64,000 bases of DNA from Seiridium cupressi. Taxonomy: Eukaryota > Ascomycota > Sordariomycetes > Amphisphaeriales > Sporocadaceae. The DNA lies in assembly GCA_036674765.1 (NCBI GenBank), contig JARVKI010000054.1:124001-188000 (forward strand), written 5' to 3'. Shown in pieces: positions 41,389 through 52,789 of the stretch. Position 1 is the stretch's first letter. Every line of letters starts with the position of its first letter. Both the position numbers and the translations under genes were made by a program. The notes below the pieces were generated by a model that saw only the letters and a list, made by a program, of their open reading frames with translations, did no database searches and was not told the DNA's origin.

Positions 41389-43413
41389 CTAATAAGCGGG
41401 AGTGGCATTGTTCTCGCTAGTTGCGACGGCCACTAGAGCTTGTAGACGGAGCATGTTATCCCTCTCCCCTGTGGTCTCGGTGGGAGGCTGTTGCTGCGGT
41501 GGAGGTTGGTTCCTCGCAGGGAAGCCAGAGAACTGAGTTACATTCGGGTGTATCATTCGTTCCACCCTGGCTATCTTCTCGGGCCTGGCCTCGCTATGCA
41601 CTGTGACCGGACCGTGATACCATCCGTGTCGCTTGTTTTCCCTAGAGTAAGAGACCATGGGAGCCGACATGGTGTGCTGATGGAAAGCCCGAGGTGCGGG
41701 CACACTCGGAGCGCTTGTCACGATCACGTCGTTGAACCTGACCGTCGGTGCATTAAGTTTGACGCGGTTGGCTTCAGCGTCAACAGCTTGCTGAACCTCC
41801 TGTGCCCATGTTCCTGCGCTATCCCCAGGTGGCGTTGTGTTTGAGGCAATATCGAGACGAGTAAGGCCACGGTGAAGACCCATATCCCAATTGGCCGTTG
41901 ATGGCCTGTCCTCCGCCACGTGTTCGCGTACGGGATGCAAGCTTGGTTGATGTATAGGCTCTGAGTCAATCATCATAGGGGACGGGACGCGCCGCAGTGG
42001 AGAAGCAGTTCGATGAGGTAGCGGATCAAATGATTCAATACCAGGCAATCGCACGTTACTGCTCTGCGAGGTGGGATCCGCGATAGGCAGTGGACCTGAA
42101 ACAGGACTTTGAAACTGCGATGGCGTTATCACATTGCTGAGACGGCTGCTTGCGTTAGCAACTGCAAAGTTACTGGACTCAGGGTGCCACGTCCTCCGTC
42201 GCCATGCTTCATCTGCGGCACTCGTGACCGAGTCTCTGCGGGAGAATACCGACGATGTAGGGGAAGCCATCACGCTGATAGACGGTGACAATGCCCCAGG
42301 ATGAGACCCGTTGATAGGGCCAGGTCCGAAAAGCGGCCGGCCGGGAGTTGCACCATGAGGAGACTGGAACGGGTTGCCAGCAGACGAAGGTACGCTGAGC
42401 CGGCGACCAGGGGTGCGTGACCCGGTGGCATACATGCTATGTGCGCGAGAGTGAGATGATATAGGTGACGCAATACCCGAGCCCCATTTGGGACTGCTCT
42501 GACCAGTTGAAAAAGTCGCTGAAGTTGGGGTGCTAAAGTCACTTGGAGACACGGGCCGGTACGAGTATTGGCTGTCGTTGGTGCTTTGATAGGACTCGAA
42601 CGAGAGTCTCGACCGAGGGTCGGCCATGACGAGGGGAGGAGGACGCCGCCGAATGTCGTCGCGCGCGGTGCTGAAATTTGAGTTGATTGAGGTAATACTG
42701 GATGTTGAAAGTGACTTCCCATGCCCACGAGCGCTTCCTACACTACCGGCAGTTGAAGCCCGCGCTCTGCCGGGTTGCCGCACCCTGTCCGTCCTGATTT
42801 GGCGCTGGAATCGTGTACCAGTAGCAGCGAGGGAGTCCATGGGTATGTCTTCGTTGACATGCACCGTCTGGGCGTGCTGGCGTAAGTTGTCAAGCCGGGA
42901 AAAGCGTCGCGAGCAGTGACACTGGAAGGGCCGTTCGCCTGTATGTTTCCTAAAACTGGTCAGCCTTTGGGCTCCCCTGGATTGTGCAGTTGAAGGGACA
43001 ACGTACCTTATATGCCTAGCCAAATGCTCACTTCTCGTGAAGCTCAGGTTGCATGGTGGGTAATCCGTACAGTAGAACCTTTGCGATTTCTTCTTCTTGT
43101 TCGATTTTGTTCCGTCGGCGTTAACACTTTCGTCGTCCGAACCATCATCGCCGTCGCCGTCCGAATCATCCATGCCGATATCCTCGGAATCTCCTCTCGA
43201 CCTCTTGGAGCGCTGCGAGTCTTCCCGTTGCGGAACATTGTTCTCATCTATACTCTCGGGGATCTGCACGGCCTGTGGGAAGGGTGACGTTGGCAGCGGT
43301 CGCTGCTGGTTCTGGCTGAAAGTGGCCCTCGTAGGTGTCGGAGTCGTGGGTGACTGTGCCCTTTGTTCCTCCTTCTGCACCTCGATGTTGACTGGCCGAA
43401 ATGTTGCCGCCAT
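41389..43413 (-). CDS. C2H2 zinc-finger transcription factor, two tandem fingers
   Basis: The complement of exons 43007..43413 and 41389..42949 gives 655 residues. The ATG at 43413 ([16 protein letters not shown]) is preferred; the frame stays open upstream through a poly-Leu tract that is only the translation of a GAA/TTC repeat. The protein has an acidic, Asp/Glu-rich region, a basic [10 protein letters not shown] patch, and then finger 1 ([26 protein letters not shown]) joined by TGERPF to finger 2 ([22 protein letters not shown]). The cysteine spacing is unusual (five residues in finger 1, one in finger 2). The C-terminal 450 residues are Ser/Pro-rich and disordered, with a short Gln/Pro tract. 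It is a nuclear regulator of the Krueppel-like type found across Pezizomycotina. The intron separates the two His ligands of finger 1. Confidence 0.92.
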   Translation of the reverse strand: MAATFRPVNIEVQKEEQRAQSPTTPTPTRATFSQNQQRPLPTSPFPQAVQIPESIDENNVPQREDSQRSKRSRGDSEDIGMDDSDGDGDDGSDDESVNADGTKSNKKKKSQRFYCTDYPPCNLSFTRSEHLARHIRYVVPSTAQSRGAQRLTSFRKHTGERPFQCHCSRRFSRLDNLRQHAQTVHVNEDIPMDSLAATGTRFQRQIRTDRVRQPGRARASTAGSVGSARGHGKSLSTSSITSINSNFSTARDDIRRRPPPLVMADPRSRLSFESYQSTNDSQYSYRPVSPSDFSTPTSATFSTGQSSPKWGSGIASPISSHSRAHSMYATGSRTPGRRLSVPSSAGNPFQSPHGATPGRPLFGPGPINGSHPGALSPSISVMASPTSSVFSRRDSVTSAADEAWRRRTWHPESSNFAVANASSRLSNVITPSQFQSPVSGPLPIADPTSQSSNVRLPGIESFDPLPHRTASPLRRVPSPMMIDSEPIHQPSLHPVREHVAEDRPSTANWDMGLHRGLTRLDIASNTTPPGDSAGTWAQEVQQAVDAEANRVKLNAPTVRFNDVIVTSAPSVPAPRAFHQHTMSAPMVSYSRENKRHGWYHGPVTVHSEARPEKIARVERMIHPNVTQFSGFPARNQPPPQQQPPTETTGERDNMLRLQALVAVATSENNATPAY

Positions 43414-43574
43414 CTTGTCGATGTTGCGATCGACAGGTATGTGGTGACGATGACAAATGGGAAGCAGGTGAGTGCAAGAAAGCCTTCTCAAAAGCCCACG
43501 GTCTCGCTGAACACGCAGCCAAACGTGTCGGAGGTTGTTCGAGACGGATTGAAAATAGGGCCCAGGGCCAAGGT

Positions 43575-43606
43575 GAAGAAGAAGAAGAAGAAGAAGAAGA
43601 AGAAAA
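43575..43606. repeat. GAA trinucleotide repeat
   Basis: About ten GAA units lie 160 bases upstream of the C2H2 start codon. On the gene strand they read TTC, giving a pyrimidine tract in the presumed leader or core promoter. Confidence 0.9.
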
Positions 43607-44240
43607 GGAAGAAGCAAGTCTACCGTTTCAACTCATTCGAAGTCCTGTTCCACGTAGGTGCCCTTGGGTGGTGGTGGTGTCTGATGATGCTGATGGGCGA
43701 CGGCGCTATGGCTCCGAGCCTCTCCGTGGGGCAATGCAGCGTCGAGGGGCGCGGGCTGAAGTCAACTGCGAAACCAAGCCCACTCGATGGCAAGGGCAGA
43801 TTGACGGCAACGATGCACGGTGGATGAGGCGGACAGTGAAAGGGTGCTCACGGTCGGTAGAATCAAGTGATTCTACAGGAAAAGTTGAACACGACAATAA
43901 AAATCCACGAGGGCTGACCGGGCGTTGACGATATTAGTGTCCGGGTCCTGGTCATGTCCAAAAGACCAACCACCGAAAAGGCTGGGTCCAGATGCGGAAG
44001 CCGGGTTTGGAGCGCAGCGCAGCACAGCACAGGTCGCAACAGCAACAATGACGACAAAGTCAGACGTGGGCGGAGTCGAGCGATGCAATGCGATGCTTTC
44101 TCTCCGATGAGATGCAGTGAGGACAACTCGTGCAGAAGGGAACTCGTGTTCCAGGTGAGACGAGATATCACCCTGGTCAGACTGTCTCTCGGTGGCGACT
44201 GGAAGGAGGAGAAGGGCAGGGCCAGGGCCGCTGAAGGCAG

Positions 44241-44303
44241 GATGATGGGATGAGATGGCTAGATGGGATGTGGATGGGGATGGGGATGGATGGGATGGGA
44301 CGG
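44241..44303 (+). repeat. GGGATGG-type repeat, G-quadruplex candidate
   Basis: Purine-rich GATGGG/GGGGAT units are repeated here. Bases 44276..44299 contain four runs of at least three G separated by 2, 6 and 2 bases, which meets the usual quadruplex pattern. It lies about 0.86 kb upstream of the C2H2 ATG. Confidence 0.7.
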
Positions 44304-47300
44304 ATTGTCAATGATGCTGACTTATGGCTTCCCTTGGGCCTGGTCTAGCGACGTCCGAGTACAGTTACCTCGACAGGGGCACAACTACGCTGCTTGGCAG
44401 GAGGATGGGTGGGTTCCAGGGTGGTGTGTGCCAGCGACATACATTGGAGTTCCCTACAGGCCAGAGGCTCGGCCGGCCTGCGTATGCGTCTGCGTGTGCC
44501 TGGCCGGCGACAGTCTTACAAAGTCTATCCATGTACTTTGACATGTCGACGTGACTCGGATCATTGGAACTCTGTTTCCTCTCCCTTCACTGCATACCCA
44601 AGCTCCCTGGGGTAGTCCCTGGGAGCACGTTGGGGCGGAGGCACGTACATTGCCGTTCGCTGCTCAACTAGACTCTGGGCCCAAGCAAGAGCAGATGGAA
44701 GACTCGCTCGTGCTAGACCTGCGAGAAGGTTGAGCCTCATCAAGGTCGAACTTTGAACCGCGCCGATCTGCCCGAGCAAATTCTACGTAGTGGCCTCCAA
44801 GAGGGGTGACCTGTGCTCTTCCTGGCACATTCCTAGATGGACGGCGCCCACCTCATACTATTACCTCGTTCTTCCTCTATTGCCATGGTTGAGGCCTGTC
44901 GTCGCATGGCTGGAGAGAGGGCTGGGTTTGCGACGGTACCTTATCTAGTGTTCGGCTCGTTATTTGTCTCGATATTTGACGCATTGACGAGAGGCTGGCT
45001 CGGGTTTTCAGGGCGCTAACACGAGACCTGAGGAATACCTACAGGGGGCCACTAGGACAGCCAACCGACAGGGGGCCTCGCCCTAGTCGCCTTTATAAAT
45101 TGTGCGATTGGTCTGCGGCCAGGTGCCTGGCTTGACTCTGGCGGCGTTCGTGATCTGATCTTGCTTGGTTAGGTCTGGCGTGGGCGAAGCTTCCTCGAGC
45201 GCTGTGGTTCGCAGTCGGGGCTTGTAGTATGTCCACTCTCGTTGGCGCGTTGACTATTGCATGCGCTTGGGAGAGTGGAGGGATCCCATCACAGGGTGGC
45301 CGGCGATGTGGATCGCCCTTTTGACATCTTGGAGGGGCTGAAGGAGGGGCAATCGATCAAATGTCAGCGCAAAGCAAGGCACCGACGTGCTAGCTTCGCT
45401 GGCTTGTACACTATCGACATCATCCTACATTCACAAGTCTATCTTCAGCCTGGCCTTGACATCTTAAGGATATGCAGGCCTCTACTGCGACGAAAGCCAG
45501 CCAGGAGCGCATTATAGCCCTATCTCTTCCTCCACTTCCACAGACGTCCCTCGCGTTTCGTCTCCAGCAGATCTCTAGCCCGTCTACCCAGTGACCGACT
45601 GCCGGTCGCGGTAGATCGAGACAGCATTTCTATTTCGAGCGGCAGATTGTGTCTTTCCCTGTGTCTTGCCCCCCTGACCAGAATCCCGGAGGATGTCTCG
45701 TGAAACTGAAATTGGCAAGACAGCCCACTCTACAGCCAATGTGGTGGTGACATGTCGTCGGGCGCTGTAAGATTCAATCGTCTGCCCGATATCGCCTCTT
45801 AAATCCGACACGTCTACTTGCGCACCCTGCGGCTATCTACGCCCACCCTTGGCCCAGAGGCTCGCGACGTAGACTTCTTTCAGCCGTGAATTGTAACGAC
45901 TTCCGATCAATCCTAAGCAATTGTCGATTCGTCTACACTTGCTGCGTTCCCGGCATGGTACTTGGGATCTGCGAGGCTTGGCGGCTCTGACGCAAAGGCA
46001 TGGAACGGTTCATGGTCGATCGAATCTATATTTGAACAAAGAGACTCCACCGCGGGGTATGCGACAAGAACCCCCGATTTTAAACGGTAATGGTCACACC
46101 GAGATATATTCCGCCCATTCATATCCTATATCGCAGCCCGTATCGACCGCCAAATGCAGGGCCCTCCGGCACCCGTTCTCAGCAGGGTGATCCCTTGCCG
46201 AACACCATCGTCCGCCCTTCGCAAGGCGGTAACGTTTCGTTCCTCGAGTCAGCTCGTAGTGCCTTCAGCTGTCAGCGATTATAAATATTGGTATATATTG
46301 GCAACCTTCTATAAGCGGCTAAAGGCAGTCACTCTGTTCTGTTCGGTGCGTGTAAGCCGGCAGAGCAAACAAAACCAAAAGCGGACACCTGCTCCGTTCG
46401 GAACCCAGGCCCTGAAGTTGATGCACTCTCCCAGTGCCACCTGCAGCTTGCGCCGATGTTGGCCTGCATTAGTAGGGCATGAAGGCGCCCAGCTGGCGCT
46501 GAGAGCAATCCACTCTCACCATTTGTCGCTCAGGTACATCCACCATGCTGGTGAGAGGATTGTTTCAGCTCTCCGTAGCGTCTTTATCTTTGCCTACCTG
46601 AGGATATTCAGGTGCACATATCTGAGCCGGACTAGCTGTTAGTTAGATAGGCGAACTCATGACCAGCGCTGAACCCATTCCCCCATGTCTGTTAATGTAG
46701 TCACTTTTTGCCATGTTATACACGACTATCCAAGTGCTCGCAGGTTGGTCGGCCGAGTTCGAGTCAACCTTCCCGTTCATGCTATATCGCCCGAGGTATC
46801 CGCTCTCAAAAGCGCTGTGTGTTTCGTGCCTGGGCGAGCCGTCGCCCATGTTGGGGGAAGGAAGCCTTCGCTCTCTTTGGCATATGGTTGGCTGAATGCA
46901 GCAGTCTGAACCTACAGCTCCCCGAGTCGGTACGTCTTGCCATAGCCTCCGTGCCCGTGAGGAACTTTCCGTCCCCCGGGCAAACGTACGGCACATATCG
47001 ATAATTTCTCCGCCGCTTCTAGAGAGGAATATTCGTCATCACGGAGTAGGTGGTGGTAGCCTTCCACAGAATGCCGAAAGGAGCCTAGGAAGCTGTGTTC
47101 TGGCTTCTACCGGACGAAACGACACGGAACCAATCACGCGATATTATTCCGAGTTTCATCTAAACGATATCACACCGCGTATGCATACGTTCATGTTGAG
47201 GCTGTGGAAGAGAGGACCCCAAGACACCCGGGTTGCGGGTGAGGACGCGCAAACGCGCGAACCCCCTCACCCAAGCCCGCATTGCAGCACCCCTTGTCGG

Positions 47301-48721
47301 CCAGCTGGTATCGATAGATTGTCCATACGCAGCAGGTTGGCAAGGGCATCGTTGCAGTCAGATGGTCTGGAAAGCGGGCTGCATTATAGTGCGGCTTATT
47401 ATTACATGCCGCAGACCCTCGGGACAGTGCTTCTAGAAATCCACGTTTCATCAGCAGCGCGCAGTCAGATGACAGGACAACTCAGGGCGCAACAACGCTT
47501 AGCCTGCTCACAGCCATTGACTTTTTTTGCGCTGGTCCCCCTGTAGGTATGTGCTGTGCACGCACACAGCTGGAATCCCACTTGACTCAGACAACCCAAC
47601 GTCCGGCTTATCGGGACCGACGAGTGTTGTTGCGTAAGCTTGCTCCTAACTTCAAGACTGCATGGCAGGCGAATCTAATGCCTTACATACTGTAATATCC
47701 ACGTAGTGGGAGACTATCTTGCGTCGGATCAGCACTTCGAGTCCTTGTTCCTGGCGGCTGAGGAATGTCTCAAGCCAGATCAACTGCATCCTTCGTTGGA
47801 TATCACCAACAGTCGCCCAGCCTCTCTTCCATAGAGACGAGGCCGCGCAACTCCAGGGTCCCCAATTATTGCTTCCCCTTCAGGCGACATGCCTGCATTC
47901 GGCGCAGGGACCAGCATCTTAACACGGCACCAATCATGCTGTGAAATGCAAGGCACAGGACCACACTAGGTCATCCGCCAAAAATCCTATCCTCCCCGCT
48001 TATCGCCGGTACCTTCGGCCTCTGACCTGCTTAGGCGTAGAAAACCGGGAGACGATAGTACGCATATGATGCACGCTTGCGTGCATTCTTCCAAAGCAAG
48101 GGACGTTTGGCTTTCGGATGTCCCACCCAACATTAGCATCCCTTTCTCTCCACAAACGCCTCGTCGATTTTTGCTTTTTCACTGCTTCGCTGCGATCCGG
48201 TTTGGCACTGCTTCATGCTTGACCGCTTTTTGGATGACTGATCTCTGTGCCTCGCATCAGAATTAAGGTTGACATCGCGATTGTGATGAGATCGAGCCTG
48301 CTTGGCATGCTGACCACGTTTCTCACCCGAGTACTGCATTGCCGGGAACCTTGTCCAAAGTCTTGAGCTTGTGTAGCCGCGACTAAAGACTTGCACATTC
48401 GTCCGTAGCCGAGTCAATACTCAGCAGAGTGCCTAACAAAGTAAACATGAGGTGCCTTGAAGTGTGGTACCACAGTCAACTGCCAGCCAATACGAAACGT
48501 AAGACCAACCACTTTTCCCATCCATCCTCACCGAATTTGAATTGTGGGTATCGATCGGTCCGGCTCATGGCTTTCTGTGAACGGCCAATACAGGCATGGT
48601 TTTGTTTACAGCAAGCATCTGCTTGCAAGGTCCGGTTGCGTTGCATGCAAGGCTACTCAATAGGCGAAACCTAATGTACGTCGTACCTCTAAAGCGCTTG
48701 CACCCTAACATGGTTCGCCCC

Positions 48722-48741
48722 TTTTTTTTTTTTTTTTTTTT
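48722..48741. repeat. Poly-T tract (20)
   Basis: A homopolymer run of T lies inside the gene-free region. No role is evident. Confidence 0.85.
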
Positions 48742-50117
48742 AAACTTCTTCCTTACTTGATAACGAACATATTTACCAGGCGGGGCTTTAGAGTTTCTGG
48801 TAGTTACTGATCTCATTGGCTAGAACGAGGGCTTCTCGAAGACTTCTTCTGCGTTTGACTTTCGTATAGATCGTGAAGTAATTGAAGTTTGCCGCTGTCT
48901 CTTCATACAGATGTCTTAAACTCAAAATCCCCACCTCCAAGGTCTCGGAGATCGAGTAGAGTTGAACCAAAACCTATGTGGTATTTAAACCTAAGGTCTT
49001 GCACGAGTCGTGGATAATCCATTCATGACGACTCCGTCTGGTCTTCTCTGCAAATCCTCCTGTCGGGGATGCCTCACTCAGATCTCCACGCATTTCCCTT
49101 GCCTTTCTTTCGGTTTAGAAGGATTCAGGCAGTCCAAGAATACTCGATGGCTTGCCAAGACGGTAATTGTTCGCCATATCCGAACTTTTCGTGGAAGAGG
49201 GAGATTATAAGACCGTCCAGCTGGTAGTACGAACTGGAATAGGATCATAGTGCTGCACAGGCCAGGGTTTTGCTGCAATGGCTAAGTCTTCATAAGATTG
49301 CTTCCTCGAAACCGCGCCAAAATATCCAGCCCTCGTATGGCAAACCCATACTATCATCTGAGAGCATACCAATAGTGACAGATCGTATAGTGCCAGGGTG
49401 TACGCAGCTAACGTTGACTGGGAAAGAACATACAGAAAATGGAATCGAATATCCGTTAGTCACTTAAATGTCATTTTCCGGTGAGCGTAACTTCGTTTCG
49501 ACAGCCGCCCGACGTACCCATCATAGGGAAAAGATCATGCTGTTTGTGCAGCATATTCCTTGGTGCAGGAAGGAAAACCTGTTTGTTACGAAAAAGACTT
49601 GGTGTTGTTGACTTCCCGGATCCATGGCAACACTCGAGAATGCCTCGTCCGTATTATTCGGCCACCCTAAGTATAAGGACATAGGACTTGGGTCTCAGCC
49701 ATGTCTTGCATGTCCGTCGGGTTGCGTATTATATTATCTACCCACCGGCAGACACTTGGCTGGCAAGTTTACTCAACTGCATGTGGTCTGGCGAAAGGAA
49801 AAGCAATGCGATGTGTGGCTGGCCGGCATGTTGCTCAAGGCAGAAATCGCGGGACGGTAGTCTCCATCCCTGCAATATCGATCAGCATTCGAAGACACTC
49901 TGCACACCATCGTGTAGGCCAACGAAAGACAATACTCTCTCTGGGAAACTTCACGTGCCACAAGGTAAGGGATATAGGTATGCGGGGCATTGCATGCACC
50001 ACCCTATCCTATGGTCTAGAACTTGTGCCCCGGGCGGCTAACAGTCTCGCCGCTGGTATTGATTTCAACTGCACAGCTCAAGAACCTACTCTGTTTTATT
50101 TATCTCTATGCTAAAAG

Positions 50118-51057
50118 ATGTCGTCATTTTGCACTCTGTTCCGTAGGGTAACCGACCCCTCTGATCTCCGATCAGGATTCATGATTTCCGTCATAGCTGG
50201 TGCTGCTGGGGTGTCTCCGAAGCTATGGATACCAGCCGCGACCGCATTCGCAGCGGGCTATACCTTCAGGATGAACTACACCATTCGTGAAGGTAGAGGA
50301 CCTTCCATGTATCCATTATTTAGCGATTTTCGGACGTCAATTTCATTATCGCGGGTGCGGGATCCGACAAAGGACTTGCAGCGTGGAATGATCGTTTCTT
50401 TCAGGTAAGTCGACTCATCTTGAGGCAAAATATGGGAAGCACATAAAGTTGATACGTATACTGAATAGGAGCAAGATTCATGGGGAGCAACAACGCTTAT
50501 GCAAGAGGGTTATTGGCCTACCTGGGGACGTGGTATATTTCAGAGCTTCACACACACGCGTCTGGGCAAAACCGTATGTACATCCACACGTCAAAGTTCC
50601 TGCAGGCCACTACTGGGTCGAGGGAGACAACGCAGACGCTTCTGCGGACAGCAATCTTTTCGGGCCCATTCCAGAGGCCAGCATCGTTGAGAGAGTAGAG
50701 TACTGCTTATGGCCCTACAGCAACATGGGAAGAGTACGTTGGGAAGAGTTCAACGCCACCGAGAGGCACGTTACCAACCGACATATCATCGCGCGAGTAA
50801 ACAAAGACGCAGAGATACGAGAGGCGAAAGACAAAAAGGCGAAAGAAGCCCGGGCACTTGCAAGAGTAGACACTAGGGCGACAAAACAGCAGCCAGCAGT
50901 CCTGTCAGCTTTGAGAACATCAGGGAAGCTCAATGAAGGCAGCTTCACTACAGGTCAGGCACAGCAGATTGCGACAGGCCCGAAAGCTGGAACACTCAAG
51001 GCGGCTGGAACCAAGCGGAAAAAAAGCCATCGGACGCCCCCCTCAACGAAGCATTGA
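50118..51057 (+). CDS. Mitochondrial inner membrane protease (Imp/S26 signal peptidase) with C-terminal extension
   Basis: Exons 50118..50404 and 50469..51057 give 291 residues. S26 peptidase boxes are present in order: REGRGPSMYPLF with the catalytic Ser at residue 63; CKRVIGLPGDVV with the catalytic Lys at 108; and GHYWVEGDNADASADSNLFGPI, the third conserved box. A hydrophobic stretch (about 21-50, FMISVIAGAAGVSPKLWIPAATAFAAGY) precedes the active Ser, as expected for a membrane anchor. Imp1/Imp2 remove sorting signals from proteins delivered to the intermembrane space. The sequence looks closer to Imp2. The family is usually about 160-190 residues; here about 100 extra Lys/Ala-rich residues (AKDKKAKEARALARVD to KRKKSHRTPPSTKH) follow the catalytic domain. 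Confidence 0.88.
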
Positions 51058-51537
51058 GTTTCACGTAGCCTCAGACAATTATAAGTATGCACTAGATCCC
51101 AGCAAGTGACATGTTCCTACGATATTTCACACAACTACTGGTCTTGACTGGCATCGTATGCATGAGAAAATCCAGCGAACACTGTGCAAGTCCCTGTCTA
51201 TCACAATCCCTAGGAGGAAGCTCAAAGATGCAGCGATTTGAAATACTGAAAACGTGAGCCACGCGTTACCTGCTGTGGAACCACGTCGACTGCGGCTTGA
51301 ATCGGCAGTGACGTCGCTACATTCAGGCCTCGCGTATAAGCCAGATTGGTTCTCACTGCTACAGGTGGACGTGAAATATCAAAGCTCTGATATTATACGA
51401 GTGAACAAGCTGAAGCAGCTCTCCTGGTTATCTTCGTCAGGGGTTATTATGACCTGCTTGTAATACTAGAACAGATAGCCGTACCCTATGGGCCGCGCCC
51501 GCGTTTTGAATAATGACAGAACCTGTTGAACGTTTCA
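51058..51537. other. Intergenic between convergent genes
   Basis: About 480 bases lie between the protease stop and the GFA stop. Only terminators are expected and no coding signal is seen. Confidence 0.5.
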
Positions 51538-51999
51538 CTATTTTTCCGCTTTTCTCAGTGAATCCGGGAATGTCTCGTATTGTTCACAATCCTTAGGTAT
51601 CTCGACAACGGCGGAGCGAACGTAGATATGTTTTCCACCTGCCCAATTCAGTCCCTCGATACAACCCGCTTTGATGCTGACTGTCGGTCTCGGCTTGCCA
51701 TCTGCATCAGTGATGCGGTGGAACATCCTGGAGCCGCACGTCGGACAGATGTAGCAGTCCATACTTCCGCCAGTATCCGTCGGTCGGTTGTATACTTTGA
51801 GCTTCGATCTGAGGTCTTCCGATAGTGGGAAAGGCCCTTCTGCTGGATATATGGCAGATGTGCCAAAGGCTGTGGCTGACTGGTTCCGACACTCTGTGCA
51901 GTGGCAGTGAAACAGATCAATATGTTGTGCCGTTGGTGTCGAGAAGGCGACGCTATGACATTGGCAGCGAACCTTGAGTGGTTTCTGTTGAGATGTCAT
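51538..51999 (-). CDS. GFA / CENP-V-type zinc protein (glutathione-dependent formaldehyde-activating fold)
   Basis: A single exon from ATG 51999 encodes 153 residues. The frame runs on upstream to a TTG, which is not used. Zinc ligands of the GFA fold are visible: CQC at 12-14, HCHCTECR at 31-38 (with the CTEC pair), and CYICPTCGSRMFHR near residue 85. Between them are FGTSAIYPAEGPFPLS and LKVYNRPTDTGGSMDCY, and after them the beta-rich IKAGCIEGLNWAGGKHIYVRS. The founding bacterial Gfa is linked to glutathione and formaldehyde handling, but most fungal members have no proven substrate, so a zinc-binding, glutathione-related role is all that can be inferred. It is convergent with the protease gene. 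Confidence 0.9.
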   Translation of the reverse strand: MTSQQKPLKVRCQCHSVAFSTPTAQHIDLFHCHCTECRNQSATAFGTSAIYPAEGPFPLSEDLRSKLKVYNRPTDTGGSMDCYICPTCGSRMFHRITDADGKPRPTVSIKAGCIEGLNWAGGKHIYVRSAVVEIPKDCEQYETFPDSLRKAEK

Positions 52000-52789
52000 C
52001 TTGGAGTAAGCGCGACCCTGCCAGAAAGACTGATTTAATACCCGTGGTTCGGAAACAATTAGCACTCGACAGGCGTATCGCAATCGCCAAGCAACAGCTG
52101 AGCCTTGTGATAGAGATCAATTCCGAATCTATGGTTTGTATCGGGTTTAAACGTTTGATGAGATCAAGGTCTTCGCGTGAGGGTCGACCAGTATCGTTCT
52201 AAACATGTGTGGTCTCATGGACTCTTATTTTGGGATATGATGAGACGAACAGCAGCATCTGCTGTCATTGTGCTAGAAGCAGGTGAGGCTGAAAGGGCGC
52301 GATTGACAATTATTGTTGACAACGGCAACTCGCTCGGAGCTAGCCGGCACGACTATGGGAGTGTAAACGGGCCAATCAAGCTCAGGCTTTGCAAGTATCT
52401 CTGGTGTCTATGAGCGTCTCATCGATACAGCGCCCTGTACAAGCCAGTCCTCTACCTTGAATTTGACGATAAACCATGGCTCAATTGCCTGGAGGAGGCC
52501 CCGGGATATACTCAAACCAACAACCAACAGGAGCTTGCGTGGGGGAATGTCATTATCTAGCCATTGCATCTCATTCGATTGAGTTGTGGACATGGCGCAT
52601 GTTCGTGGTCTCCTTGGTCCGCCTCTGTTCCTATTGTAGTTGATCACAGTAAGTAAAGACTTTGAGGTCCTCCTATTCCGGCTGAATGCGAGGCTTCTGT
52701 GATTAGCACAAACCCCTAGTACCCCACAGCGCCAGAACCAGGGAAGTGACTACATTAGAGACTGGACTATAGCATGATATGTTATGATC
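52000..52789. other. Intergenic upstream of GFA gene and deacetylase relic
   Basis: This is the divergent region of the GFA gene (-) and the deacetylase pseudogene (+). Short open frames are not protein-like. The 5' end of the former deacetylase, including its signal peptide, cannot be recognised here. Confidence 0.4.

Larger units (their letters stand above)
43414..50117. other. Gene-free region, 6.7 kb, long promoter of the C2H2 gene
   Basis: No convincing coding region was found on either strand. The longest frame (46896..47546 +) has no domain and an unlikely composition. Landmarks are a GAA repeat (43575..43606), a G-rich repeat (44241..44303) and a 20-base poly-T (48722..48741). Fungal regulator genes often have very long upstream regions, which may explain part of this gap. 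Confidence 0.5.

Noticed and set aside
43414..43617. Poly-leucine leader in frame with the C2H2 factor
   Set aside because: It is the translation of the GAA/TTC repeat and its flank. The family-like N-terminus begins at 43413.
46896..47546. 216-residue plus-strand ORF in the gene-free region
   Set aside because: It has an ATG, but composition is random, no domain or splice structure is visible, and other frames in the area are similarly open by chance.
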